Source: CAYVKM01 sp964452045
GTDB taxonomy: Bacteria; Calditrichota; Calditrichia; RBG-13-44-9
Direction: 5' to 3'
DNA length: 17,135 nucleotides
Assembly (NCBI GenBank): GCA_964452045.1
Contig: CAYVKM010000080.1
Location: 1-17,135, forward strand
A program made the position numbers and the translations under genes. Within the stretch, counting starts at the first letter, position 1. Every line of letters begins with the position of its first letter. This document shows positions 1 through 7,742 of this stretch, piece by piece. The notes under the pieces were generated by a model. That model worked only from the letters and a program-made list of their open reading frames with translations. It was not told the DNA's origin and made no database searches.

Positions 1-227
1 CAGATGAACCAACTGCAAATCTTGATGCAAAGAACTCTCATCATATTCTGCAGACAATGGAAAAATTGAATAAGGAATTAGGAACAACTTTTCTGTTTTC
101 AACTCATGATGAAAAGGTTATTCGCTACCTGAGAAGAAAGATATCTTTATACGATGGTAAAATTGCCAAAGACGAGGTGCAAAAGCCACAACCGGTTGTT
201 GTGGAGACCACCAGTGAAGAAGATTAA
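1..227 (+). CDS. ABC transporter ATP-binding protein, C-terminal fragment (LolD/MacB-like)
   Basis: The reading frame starts at base 3 and is open to the left edge of the window; the stop is TAA at 225-227. About 74 residues are visible. They begin with DEPTANLD, which is the end of the Walker B motif with its catalytic Glu followed by the D-loop. The switch (H-loop) histidine follows in FSTHDEKVIRYL. The tail is short, charged and Pro/Val-rich, ending in EED. The missing N-terminal part should hold Walker A and the LSGGQ signature. The ATPase would sit on the cytoplasmic face and power the two FtsX-type permeases encoded 49 bp downstream. Membership of the ABC ATPase family is certain from the motifs. 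Assignment to the LolD/MacB subgroup rests on the neighbours. Confidence 0.93.
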   Translation, partial: DEPTANLDAKNSHHILQTMEKLNKELGTTFLFSTHDEKVIRYLRRKISLYDGKIAKDEVQKPQPVVVETTSEED

Positions 228-276
228 GAATCATTAAATTCTTAAACAAGATGGTTAAAATAGGAATATCAAAAAT

Positions 277-1449
277 ATGCTGATTCCCAGACTGGCACTG
301 CGCAATCTTTTGGGTGCGGGTTTACGCACCTGGTTAAATGTGGTGGTGCTATCGTTTGCCTTCATTGCTATCATTACCGCACAGGGTCTGCTGGAGGGCA
401 TGAATGAACAGGCTGCCCAGGCGATGCGGGATACCCAGTATGGTAACGGTCAATACTGGCAGGCGGAATACGACCCCTACGACCCGCTAACCCTACAGGA
501 TGCACATGCGGTTTTGCCAAAAAAATTAGAATCACTAGTTAATCAGGGGAAAGCCACTGCTTTGCTTATCATCCAGGGGACTATTTATCCGGGTGGCCGC
601 ATCCGTCCGGTATTGATCAAAGGAATAGATCCGGGGCAGAAAATCCTAACCCTTCCCTCGGAATATTTAATCGACAACAATGGAGAGATCCCGGCCCTCA
701 TCGGGACCCGTATGGCCACCAGTACCGGTTTAAAGGTGGGGGATTATGTAACACTCCAATGGCGGGATGCAAATGGAACCTTTGATGCAAAGGATATCCG
801 GATTGCACAGGTGATGAAGACCACGGTTCAAAATATCGATGTTGGGCAGATATGGATCCCACTGAACACCTTGCAGGAAATGGCCGGCATGAAAAATGAG
901 GCAATCCTGGTGACCCTGGGCAAAGATGTCCGGTTTGATGCGGAAATAGACGGATGGGTTTTTAAGGATTTAAATTTTCTGCTTAAGGATATTCGCGAAC
1001 TGATTGAATCAAAAACCCTCGGATCGATGATCGTCTATGTTATCTTATTATTCCTGGCGATGCTGGCTATCTTCGACACTCAGGTCTTATCCATATTCCG
1101 CCGCCGAAAGGAGATGGGCACCATGATGGCCATGGGAATGACCAGGGGCCGGGTCATCCGGTTATTTACCATGGAAGGGGCATTACACGGCGTCCTGGCA
1201 GCAGTTCTGGCAGCATTATATGGCATACCACTTTTAACCTATTTCGCAAAAATTGGCTGGACCCTCCCCTCGAATACCGATAGTTATGGATTTGCCATTG
1301 GTGAAACGCTGTTTCCCACCTTTAGCGCGGCACTTGTCCTGGGAACAACTATCCTGGTTTTACTGGTGACCACCATCGTCAGCTTTTTGCCAACCCGGAA
1401 AATTGCCAAACTTAAACCGACCGATGCTCTGCGAGGGAAAATGACATGA
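277..1449 (+). CDS. FtsX-family ABC transporter permease (LolC/LolE/MacB-type), first of two
   Basis: This is a 390-residue inner-membrane permease with the 1+3 helix layout of the FtsX/MacB family. There is one hydrophobic segment near residues 19-40 and a periplasmic domain of roughly 200 residues. Three C-terminal segments lie near residues 248-270, 300-323 and 348-371. The cytoplasmic stretch RRRKEMGTMMAMGMTRGRV after TM2 is the typical coupling region facing the ATPase. It lies 49 bp after the ATPase gene, and its stop overlaps the next permease start as ATGA at 1446-1449, so the two are probably translationally coupled and work as a heterodimer. The start has only a weak AGGA (263-266) 10 bases upstream. 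Known relatives extract lipoproteins or export small molecules by mechanotransmission. The substrate here is unknown. Confidence 0.92.
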   Translation: MLIPRLALRNLLGAGLRTWLNVVVLSFAFIAIITAQGLLEGMNEQAAQAMRDTQYGNGQYWQAEYDPYDPLTLQDAHAVLPKKLESLVNQGKATALLIIQGTIYPGGRIRPVLIKGIDPGQKILTLPSEYLIDNNGEIPALIGTRMATSTGLKVGDYVTLQWRDANGTFDAKDIRIAQVMKTTVQNIDVGQIWIPLNTLQEMAGMKNEAILVTLGKDVRFDAEIDGWVFKDLNFLLKDIRELIESKTLGSMIVYVILLFLAMLAIFDTQVLSIFRRRKEMGTMMAMGMTRGRVIRLFTMEGALHGVLAAVLAALYGIPLLTYFAKIGWTLPSNTDSYGFAIGETLFPTFSAALVLGTTILVLLVTTIVSFLPTRKIAKLKPTDALRGKMT

Positions 1450-2717
1450 TAAAATTTCTATTAAAAGGTTTAATCCGGGATCGGTCGCGAAGTCTTTTTC
1501 CCATATTAACTGTGGTGGCCGGGGTGATGCTTACGGTTATCCTTTATTCCTGGGTAAAGGGTACGCAAACCGATCTTATCCGGGCCAATGCAAACTTTAA
1601 TACCGGCCATATAAAAATCATGTCTTTTGCTTATTCCCAGGAATCCGATCAGATACCAAATGACCTGGCATATACCGGTGTGGCAAAGCTTCTTGAAGAG
1701 TTGGATAATAATCTTCCGGAAATGAACTGGACACCGCGTATCCGTTTTGGCGGTTTACTTGATATCCCGGATCAGTTTGGCGAAACCAGAAGCCAGGCAC
1801 CTGTGGCCGGATTAGCTGTGGATTTACTCTCTTCCCAGACCCCGGAAACGGAAATATTAAACCTCAGGGAAGCTCTGGTTCGGGGAACACTACCAGCAAA
1901 GCGCGGAGAAGTGCTGATCAGTGAGGAACTTTCCCGAAAATTGGGTGTGAAGATCGGAGATACTGCCACACTGGTTAGTTCCACCATGTACGGCAGTTTG
2001 TCCACCTACAATTTTGTTATCTCAGGCACGATCCGGTTTGGCATCTCCGCCATGGATCGCGGTGCCATGCTCACGGATATTTCCGATATTCAGAGGGCTT
2101 TGGATATGGATGATACAGCAGGAGAAATCGTCGGTTATTTCAAGGACGATATTTACCGGAATAAAACGGCCAGCATCATTGCGGAGGAATTCAACAGCAA
2201 AAATGCCGGCGAGGATGAATTCAGACCGGTTATGGTGACATTGCGCAACCAGGCAGGTCTGGCACAAACCCTGGATCTTTCCGCATATATTTCAGCAGTG
2301 CTTATTGGTCTTTTTGTTATCGTAATGTCTATTGTTTTATGGAATGCCGGATTAATGGCCAGTCTGCGCCGCTATGGCGAAATCGGTGTCCGTCTGGCTA
2401 TAGGAGAAAACAAGGGTCACATTTACCGTTCCATGATCGCGGAATCTCTTATGATTGGTTTCTTTGGATCTGCACTGGGAACCGCTATTGGTGTGGCCAT
2501 CTCCTATTACCTGCAGGTTCATGGTATCGATATTTCCTCCATGTTAAAAAATGCGTCAATGATGATTTCGGATGTGATGAAAGCGCAGGTAACGCCAGTG
2601 AGTTTTTTCATTGGATTCGTCCCGGGCCTTTTAGCAACATTACTCGGGACTTCAATCTCCGGAATCGGAATTTATCAAAGACAAACTTCTCAGCTTGCCA
2701 AGGAGTTAGAAGCATGA
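1446..2717 (+). CDS. FtsX-family ABC transporter permease (LolC/LolE/MacB-type), second of two
   Basis: This is a 423-residue permease with the same architecture as its upstream neighbour. TM1 lies near residues 17-37, followed by a long periplasmic domain. Three C-terminal helices lie near 280-303, 329-356 and 385-410. The motif LRRYGEIGVRLAIGENKGHI after TM2 matches the conserved FtsX coupling region. Its ATG overlaps the stop of the first permease (ATGA, 1446-1449) and its own stop overlaps the start of the LolA-like gene (ATGA, 2714-2717). Two different permeases with one ATPase is the LolCDE arrangement, whereas MacB is a fused homodimer. This arrangement, with a LolA-like gene directly downstream, favours a role in moving lipoproteins or another lipidated cargo to the outer membrane. 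That role is inferred from context. Confidence 0.92.
   Translation: MIKFLLKGLIRDRSRSLFPILTVVAGVMLTVILYSWVKGTQTDLIRANANFNTGHIKIMSFAYSQESDQIPNDLAYTGVAKLLEELDNNLPEMNWTPRIRFGGLLDIPDQFGETRSQAPVAGLAVDLLSSQTPETEILNLREALVRGTLPAKRGEVLISEELSRKLGVKIGDTATLVSSTMYGSLSTYNFVISGTIRFGISAMDRGAMLTDISDIQRALDMDDTAGEIVGYFKDDIYRNKTASIIAEEFNSKNAGEDEFRPVMVTLRNQAGLAQTLDLSAYISAVLIGLFVIVMSIVLWNAGLMASLRRYGEIGVRLAIGENKGHIYRSMIAESLMIGFFGSALGTAIGVAISYYLQVHGIDISSMLKNASMMISDVMKAQVTPVSFFIGFVPGLLATLLGTSISGIGIYQRQTSQLAKELEA
2700..2705 (+). promoter_or_regulatory. Shine-Dalgarno that fixes the LolA-like start
   Basis: AAGGAG sits 8 bases before the ATG at 2714, inside the last codons of the second permease gene. The frame is open further upstream, to an ATG at 2339. 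This ribosome site, the ATGA overlap and the signal peptide that begins at 2714 together show that 2714 is the real start. Confidence 0.8.
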
Positions 2718-3448
2718 AAAATTTGTTGATATTTCTATTAATCGCCTTGTTTGATCTATTTGCTCAAACCCCTGAGGGAAATTTTATCCTGAAAAAAGTG
2801 GATGAAAATATCGGCTCTGACAACAAAATCTCTATTTCCAAAATGCACATAAACGGGCGACGGGGCAGCCGGACAATTGAATCGAAATCCTGGATCCAGG
2901 GGATGGAACGCTCTTTTACCGAATATCTCTCCCCACCCCGCGAAAAAGGGACCAAAATGCTGAAACTGGGGGACCAGCTCTGGACTTACACACCAGCGAC
3001 TGACCGGACAATATTAATTTCCGGGCATATGCTGCGACAATCGGTAATGGGTTCGGACCTTTCCTATGAAGATTTAATGGAAGATACCCGTCTCTCAAAT
3101 CTCTACAAATCAGAAGTTGTTGGGGAAGAAGATTACCAGGACAGACCTTGCTGGATATTGCAGTTGACAGCTAAAAATGTAGATGTTGCCTATCATACCC
3201 GGAAAATTTGGGTGGATAAGGAACGATATGTTGTCCTGCAAGAAAACCGTTATGCCAAAAGCGGCAAATTGCTAAAAAATACTGAAGTGAAGCGAGTTGA
3301 GAAAAATAATGACCGCTGGGTGCCAATGGAAGTTGTGTTCAAGGACATGCTCAAAAGTGGTGATGGTACCCAGTTCATCGTTGAATCGATTCAGTTTAAT
3401 GCCGAGATTCCGGAGTATATTTTCTCAAAAGCAGCACTTAAAAAATAA
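2714..3448 (+). CDS. LolA-like periplasmic carrier protein (outer membrane lipoprotein-sorting family)
   Basis: This is a 244-residue exported protein. Residues 1-17 form a signal peptide (MKNLLIFLLIALFDLFAQ). The mature part is rich in beta strands. It includes the sequence GRRGSRTIESKSW, then EYLSPPREKGTKMLKLGDQLW, then a C-terminal RKIWVDKERYVVLQENRYAKSG. This matches the LolA-like family often annotated as outer membrane lipoprotein-sorting protein. Members are predicted to have an open beta-barrel that shields an acyl chain in the periplasm. The gene overlaps the upstream permease by ATGA with a strong internal Shine-Dalgarno, so it is the last member of the transporter operon. A likely role is to receive cargo extracted by the ABC complex. 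It lacks a lipobox cysteine, so it is probably soluble. Family assignment is confident; the cargo is unknown. Confidence 0.85.
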   Translation: MKNLLIFLLIALFDLFAQTPEGNFILKKVDENIGSDNKISISKMHINGRRGSRTIESKSWIQGMERSFTEYLSPPREKGTKMLKLGDQLWTYTPATDRTILISGHMLRQSVMGSDLSYEDLMEDTRLSNLYKSEVVGEEDYQDRPCWILQLTAKNVDVAYHTRKIWVDKERYVVLQENRYAKSGKLLKNTEVKRVEKNNDRWVPMEVVFKDMLKSGDGTQFIVESIQFNAEIPEYIFSKAALKK

Positions 3449-3634
3449 ATTATCTTAGAAATCCGGATCGGATTATATGAAAACGATCAAGCTTATGCAT
3501 CAATCACAGCCATTAAAACAGCAGAACAAAATGTTTTACTGATAGTTTCGTCTTTTTTGTTCTAACACATTTTTACCAGCTTTTGTTTTTTTAACGCACA
3601 CACCCCTAAACTGCTAAAAAGCAGAAGAGGTAAA
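3449..3634. other. Spacer between the transporter operon and the phosphotransferase cluster, with small inverted repeats
   Basis: This 186-bp stretch has no coding potential. It holds three inverted repeats. AATCCG/CGGATT (3460-3465 and 3469-3474, loop 3) lies 12 bases after the LolA-like stop. AGAACAAAA/TTTTGTTCT (3523-3531 and 3555-3563, loop 23) is an exact 9-bp pair. CTGCT/AGCAG (3611-3615 and 3620-3624, loop 4) abuts the ribosome site of the next gene. None is followed by a clean T-tract, so none is a convincing terminator. The promoter of the downstream cluster should lie here, but I cannot point to one reliably. Confidence 0.45.
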
Positions 3635-6121
3635 ATGTCCCGTTACGTCATCAATCTATCAAGCAAAGACGCACGGTCAGAGCAATTGGCCGGTGGTAAA
3701 TGTGCGGGAATTGCCCGATTGATGACTTTTGGTTTTCGCGTACCTGCCGGGTTCATCATCACCACAAAAGTATTCAACAGACTGGTTGCTGAAAAATGGG
3801 ACCCGGGTTTTTCCATTAGCCAACAAACCAGTACTGAGGCGCTGTACAAAATTCTTTTGAGTTATAAATTTCCCGGGCAGATCCGGAAACAGATATTTAA
3901 ATCCTACTCGAAATTGTCTGCCCCGGTAGCAGTGCGTTCTTCCATGTGCGGAGAAGACAGCGTGCATGCGTCCTTCGCCGGTCAATTGGATACGTTCTTA
4001 AATGTAGAATCACCGGAATCTCTTTTAGAGGCCGTCTTAAAGTGTTATGCCTCGGTGCTTAATTACAGATTCGGCCAGTACCTGCGGAAAAAATCGGAAA
4101 CGAACGCTCCATTAATTATCAACCGGACCAACATGGCAGTGGTTGTGCAAAAAATGGTAGATGCAAAAGTAGCCGGGGTTGCTTTTACCGCCGATCCTGT
4201 ATCCGGCCAGCCGAAAACCATCATTGAGGCCGTAGCGGGATCAGTTGTGGGTGTAGTAGACGGGACGGCTGTACCAAATCGGTATGTTTTTGATTCCCGG
4301 GGTTTATTGCAGGAAGAGTATATTGCCGAAAAAAACAATCCCGTTTTAACTGAAAACCAACTGGAAGAATTAATCCAACTGGTTAACAAAATCGCCGCAA
4401 AAATGGAAAATCCACAGGATATTGAATGGATTTGGGATGGCTCTGATTTTTATATTTTGCAAACCCGGCCGATAACCACCCTATCAAAAGACCATATTTA
4501 CTCCCATAAGCTTGTCTCCGACATGTCCCCTGGTTTAATCAAACCGCTGTTATGGTCTACCAATGTTTCAGGCATGAATAGAAATGTGTTCGGCCGATTA
4601 TTTACCCGGCTCATTGGACCGAACAAGATCAATTTTAGTATATTGACCCGACGGATTTATTCCCGGGTTTATGCAGATATAACCGTATTCGGAGAACTGC
4701 TTCAGCGAATTGGCCTACCGCCGAATTTCTTTGAAAGCATGACTCTAGACGAATATGCCCACAAAAGGAGGCCACGCCTAAATTTGCGTTTACTGCAGAC
4801 TATTTTCAGATCGGTAATATTTCTTGGACATCATGCCAGAATTGAGAGAAGTTTAAAACCCTTTTTATTCAGGCATTCACAGGAAATAGAAGGATTTCGG
4901 AATGCCGACTGGACTGTGGCAAAACTAGGGAGCCTGATAAAAGCCTCAGATCGATTGATCAGATTACATGGCCAAACACAGTGGTATATGTGGATAGTTG
5001 CCATGAACATGACGGTTCGGAATAAACTTTTAAAGAAGCTGTTACAAAGGTTCGTTCCCGGGGTAGAACCCAGTGATCTGATTCGGGGTCTGATTGGTCT
5101 CAAAGCGCTGGAGCCGAATCAGGAAATACAGAAAATGGCCCAGCTGTTCCGAAAATTACCCGAAGAAATTCAACAGAAAGTACGGGAAGGAAAACACGAT
5201 TTAATTCAAGGCGAGCTGGAGAATTTTGAAGCCGGGAAAATACTGCAGCAAAGGTTATCTGTTTTTTTCCGGAAATATGGTTTTTTAAGTATAAACGGTA
5301 CTGATTTTTCCGAAGCGCCCTGGGCAGAAAATCCGGGATTAATCTGGTCCGCGATATACCGCTTTTCAGAAAAAGCCGGGGATTTTGGCAAAAATGCCCG
5401 CCTGATCCGAACCATCGCAAAAGGAAGAGTATTGTTAAAACTGAGTCCATTCCAAAAATTTGTTTTTAACAAACTTCTTAAATCAACCATCAGATATATC
5501 GGTTTAAGGGAAAAAACCAGTTTCCGGATGTCGGAAGACGCCTATCAAATGCGTAGAATTTTTTGGGAATTAGGAAGACGATTCATAGAGCAAAAACTCC
5601 TGGCACATCCCGATGATATTTTCTTTCTTTATTACCGGGAAATAAAGGAGATTATCAAACATGCTCCGGTTCAGGATGATATCTGGAAAAAAATCCTTCT
5701 GCGTAAATCTGAAATGGAGATGCACGCAGCCCTTGAGATTGAAGAAACAATTGTAGGTGATACGATCCCGCAAAAAACGGTCATTAAATTACCTGAGAAA
5801 AATTACCTTCTCGGGATACCGGGCAGCTCGGGAATTGCAAAAGGTTTTGCACGGCTCGTAAAAAATCCTGCAGAAATAAAAGGTGTCCTGACCAAGGAAG
5901 ATATTCTTATTGTCCTGTTCACCGATGTAGGATGGACGCCTTTATTTCCCGGTATCGGTGGCCTGGTGGCGGAAACCGGCGGACAGCTTTCGCACAGTTC
6001 CATTATTGCCCGGGAATATGGTCTCCCGGCGGTAGTGAGCGTAAAAAAAGCAACACATTTTATCAAGGAAGGTCAGCCAATTACCATCAATGGCCATACC
6101 GGGAGAGTTTACCTGGAGTAA
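3635..6121 (+). CDS. PEP synthase/rifampin phosphotransferase-like dikinase (ATP-grasp plus phosphohistidine domain)
   Basis: This is an 828-residue cytoplasmic enzyme. Residues 1 to about 290 are the PPDK/PEP-synthase-type ATP-grasp domain: GGK with Lys22, VPAGF (36-40), VRSS with Arg101, ASFAGQ (112-117), GVAFTADPVSG, and DIEW...LQTRP near 262-281. Residues about 290-720 are a largely helical region I do not recognise. Residues about 725-828 are the swivelling PEP-utiliser mobile domain, with GGQLSHSSIIAREYGLPAVV and the phosphoryl-carrying His787. The C-terminal PEP/pyruvate TIM barrel of PpsA and PPDK is absent. The domain order and length therefore match rifampin phosphotransferase (Rph), which transfers the beta-phosphate of ATP to an acceptor hydroxyl and releases AMP and Pi. 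The ribosome site GAAGAGG ends 4 bases before the ATG. The PlsY-like gene starts 25 bp downstream. The acceptor is unknown. Antibiotic phosphorylation is possible, but the lipid-enzyme neighbours suggest another substrate. Confidence 0.88.
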   Translation: MSRYVINLSSKDARSEQLAGGKCAGIARLMTFGFRVPAGFIITTKVFNRLVAEKWDPGFSISQQTSTEALYKILLSYKFPGQIRKQIFKSYSKLSAPVAVRSSMCGEDSVHASFAGQLDTFLNVESPESLLEAVLKCYASVLNYRFGQYLRKKSETNAPLIINRTNMAVVVQKMVDAKVAGVAFTADPVSGQPKTIIEAVAGSVVGVVDGTAVPNRYVFDSRGLLQEEYIAEKNNPVLTENQLEELIQLVNKIAAKMENPQDIEWIWDGSDFYILQTRPITTLSKDHIYSHKLVSDMSPGLIKPLLWSTNVSGMNRNVFGRLFTRLIGPNKINFSILTRRIYSRVYADITVFGELLQRIGLPPNFFESMTLDEYAHKRRPRLNLRLLQTIFRSVIFLGHHARIERSLKPFLFRHSQEIEGFRNADWTVAKLGSLIKASDRLIRLHGQTQWYMWIVAMNMTVRNKLLKKLLQRFVPGVEPSDLIRGLIGLKALEPNQEIQKMAQLFRKLPEEIQQKVREGKHDLIQGELENFEAGKILQQRLSVFFRKYGFLSINGTDFSEAPWAENPGLIWSAIYRFSEKAGDFGKNARLIRTIAKGRVLLKLSPFQKFVFNKLLKSTIRYIGLREKTSFRMSEDAYQMRRIFWELGRRFIEQKLLAHPDDIFFLYYREIKEIIKHAPVQDDIWKKILLRKSEMEMHAALEIEETIVGDTIPQKTVIKLPEKNYLLGIPGSSGIAKGFARLVKNPAEIKGVLTKEDILIVLFTDVGWTPLFPGIGGLVAETGGQLSHSSIIAREYGLPAVVSVKKATHFIKEGQPITINGHTGRVYLE

Positions 6122-6132
6122 ATTTCAGTAAG

Positions 6133-6139
6133 AAAGGAG
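6133..6139 (+). promoter_or_regulatory. Shine-Dalgarno of the PlsY-like gene
   Basis: AAAGGAG lies 7 bases before the ATG at 6147, inside the 25-bp gap after the phosphotransferase stop. Its strength supports translation from one polycistronic message. Confidence 0.7.
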
Positions 6140-6146
6140 AGCTCAT

Positions 6147-6875
6147 ATGAACCTGTTGGGGATAATACTAAGTGGGGTGGCAGGTTATCTGATCGGTGCC
6201 ATATCTTCCGCACGAATTGTAACCCGGATTTTTACGCATGGGGAAAAAGCACCCGAGGAAACAGTTGTGGGACTTGAGGGTTCGGATAAAAAATTGGTGT
6301 TGAAGACAGTGAGTGCGACTTCGGTCTCAGCCCATCTGGGTTCAAAGGCGGGCTTTATTACCTATCTCATGGATGTTATTAAAATATTCATCCCGACCCT
6401 GGCATTAAAACTCCTTTACCCCGGGACGGAATATTTTCTCGTTTTTGCTATCCTGGGTGTAGTGGGGCATAACTGGCCAGTATATTATGGTTTTAAAGGC
6501 GGTCGGGGACTATCGGCTATTTACGGAGCTTTTTTAGTCCTGGATTGGCCTGGTGTTTTTGTTACAGCCATTGGGGGGATGATATTTGCCCTGTTCATTT
6601 TACGAGATGTGTTTTCTGCTTATATGGCCGGTCTATGGTTTATGATCCCGTGGCTATGGTTCCGAACCCATGATGTTAACTATCTGATATTTGCCATTAT
6701 CGCTAATATTTTATACGGAATTGCTATTGTCCCGGAAGCCCGGGAATGGTTCAAGATCAAGAAAGAAGGAAAATGGGACGACCCGACCGCGGTTATTCAG
6801 TTATCCGGGATGGGAAGAGGATTATTAAAGATGGCTAAAAAATTTGGTATAATTAAACCAAGTCCAAAGGTTTGA
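6147..6875 (+). CDS. PlsY-like integral membrane acyltransferase with altered motif 2
   Basis: This is a 242-residue multi-pass inner-membrane protein of the PlsY family, which transfers acyl groups from acyl-phosphate to glycerol 3-phosphate. Motif 1 is recognisable (GAISSARIVTR, residues 17-27). Motif 3 is intact: GHNWPVYYGFKGGRG at 107-121. Motif 2, normally GSGNxGATNxxRxLGxKxG, is degraded to TVSATSVSAHLGSKAG (54-69). The GN is lost, the second Asn is Ser, and the Arg is Ala, while the LGxKxG...D...K frame is kept (Asp76, Lys79). Between motifs 1 and 2 lies an extra charged stretch of about 20 residues (HGEKAPEETVVGLEGSDKK). The C-terminal tail of about 40 residues is also longer than in classical PlsY (about 200 residues). 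Motif 2 takes part in G3P binding in the family, so a different acceptor is plausible. It lies 25 bp from both neighbours. I infer it is a paralogue and not the housekeeping PlsY. Confidence 0.82.
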   Translation: MNLLGIILSGVAGYLIGAISSARIVTRIFTHGEKAPEETVVGLEGSDKKLVLKTVSATSVSAHLGSKAGFITYLMDVIKIFIPTLALKLLYPGTEYFLVFAILGVVGHNWPVYYGFKGGRGLSAIYGAFLVLDWPGVFVTAIGGMIFALFILRDVFSAYMAGLWFMIPWLWFRTHDVNYLIFAIIANILYGIAIVPEAREWFKIKKEGKWDDPTAVIQLSGMGRGLLKMAKKFGIIKPSPKV

Positions 6876-6900
6876 GGATTTATGCGGCAAATGAATTAAC

Positions 6901-7620
6901 ATGGTCTTACCTGATCGTATTTTAATTTCCCGACAACCGGTGGTCATTGTTGGCGGATTTATGACCTGGCCCGGGCTTTATCGCAGCCTGCAAGTCACAT
7001 TGAATAAATTAACCAGCCAAACAGTAGTCGTGGTCGATATTTATCCCTGGCACTGGATCTTCGCTGTTTTACCTGCGGGCTGGAAATTGATTTTAAACAA
7101 AATAAAGCGGGCAGTAAGTTTTGAGGCTCATCATTCTCCCACAAAAAAAGTAACCCTGATTGGCCACAGTGCCGGAGGGATTCTGGCCCGGCTTTTTCTC
7201 GCCGGAGATCCATTCCGTGGGACTGTGTTCAACGGAAAGGAACAGGTAAATTTTCTTATCACCCTTGGCAGTCCGCATTATAATTATCTCGGCGCCTGGA
7301 TGAGAAAATGGGTCGAAAAAAGGTATCCCGGTGCATATTTTTCAAAGTCTGTCAGATATGTATCTGTTGCCGGTAAAGCTGTCCAGGGAAAATTGAGTGG
7401 GTCATTAACAGAAAAACAAAAATTCGTCATCTATAAATTTTTGAGCAACCATGGGAATGAATGGGGAGATGGCGTTGTCCCGCTCAGTTCAGCATTGCTT
7501 AAGGGTGCCAGATGGATTATTCTTCCGGGGGTCCGCCATTTCAGTCTGAAGAAAGGAAAGTGGTACGGCACACCTCAGGTGGTTAAGCAGTGGTGGTCGG
7601 AGTGTTTAAATGAGGAGTGA
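6901..7620 (+). CDS. Alpha/beta-hydrolase, lipase/esterase-like (GHSAGG)
   Basis: This is a 239-residue alpha/beta-hydrolase. The first strand is PVVIVGGF (13-20), followed by the nucleophile elbow GHSAGG with Ser90. The likely acid is Asp190 in WGDGVVP and the likely base is His213 in GVRHFSL. The order and spacing fit EstA/PGAP1-type lipases. There is no signal peptide, so it is probably cytoplasmic or at the inner face of the membrane. The start at 6901 is the first ATG that stays open. Two ATGs at 6882 and 6891 run into a stop. The nearest purine-rich site (GAGGA, 6875-6879) is about 21 bases away, so initiation may depend on coupling. It is the last gene of the three-gene cluster. A lipase next to an acyltransferase suggests acyl remodelling, but this is inference. 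Some members act on non-lipid esters. Confidence 0.82.
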   Translation: MVLPDRILISRQPVVIVGGFMTWPGLYRSLQVTLNKLTSQTVVVVDIYPWHWIFAVLPAGWKLILNKIKRAVSFEAHHSPTKKVTLIGHSAGGILARLFLAGDPFRGTVFNGKEQVNFLITLGSPHYNYLGAWMRKWVEKRYPGAYFSKSVRYVSVAGKAVQGKLSGSLTEKQKFVIYKFLSNHGNEWGDGVVPLSSALLKGARWIILPGVRHFSLKKGKWYGTPQVVKQWWSECLNEE

Positions 7621-7742
7621 AGCGAACGAGCACCCGGTAGTTAAAGCAATTTGTACGTATTCAAAAACCAAAAGGAATCGAATATTTCCCAGCTGCAATC
7701 CTGCATTCGGACATTCACTCACGGAATAACAAAAAATTGACA

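Noticed and set aside
2339..2713. Longer N-terminus for the LolA-like protein
   Set aside because: The frame is open, but it would overlap the second permease by 379 bases. The signal peptide, AAGGAG site and ATGA overlap all mark 2714 as the start.
3523..3563. Intrinsic terminator of the transporter operon
   Set aside because: The 9-bp arms are mostly A-T with a 23-base loop and no following T-tract, so it is recorded only as an inverted repeat.
3635..6121. True PEP synthase (PpsA) or pyruvate phosphate dikinase
   Set aside because: The protein ends right after the His domain and has no C-terminal PEP/pyruvate-binding barrel, so it cannot carry out the full reaction alone.
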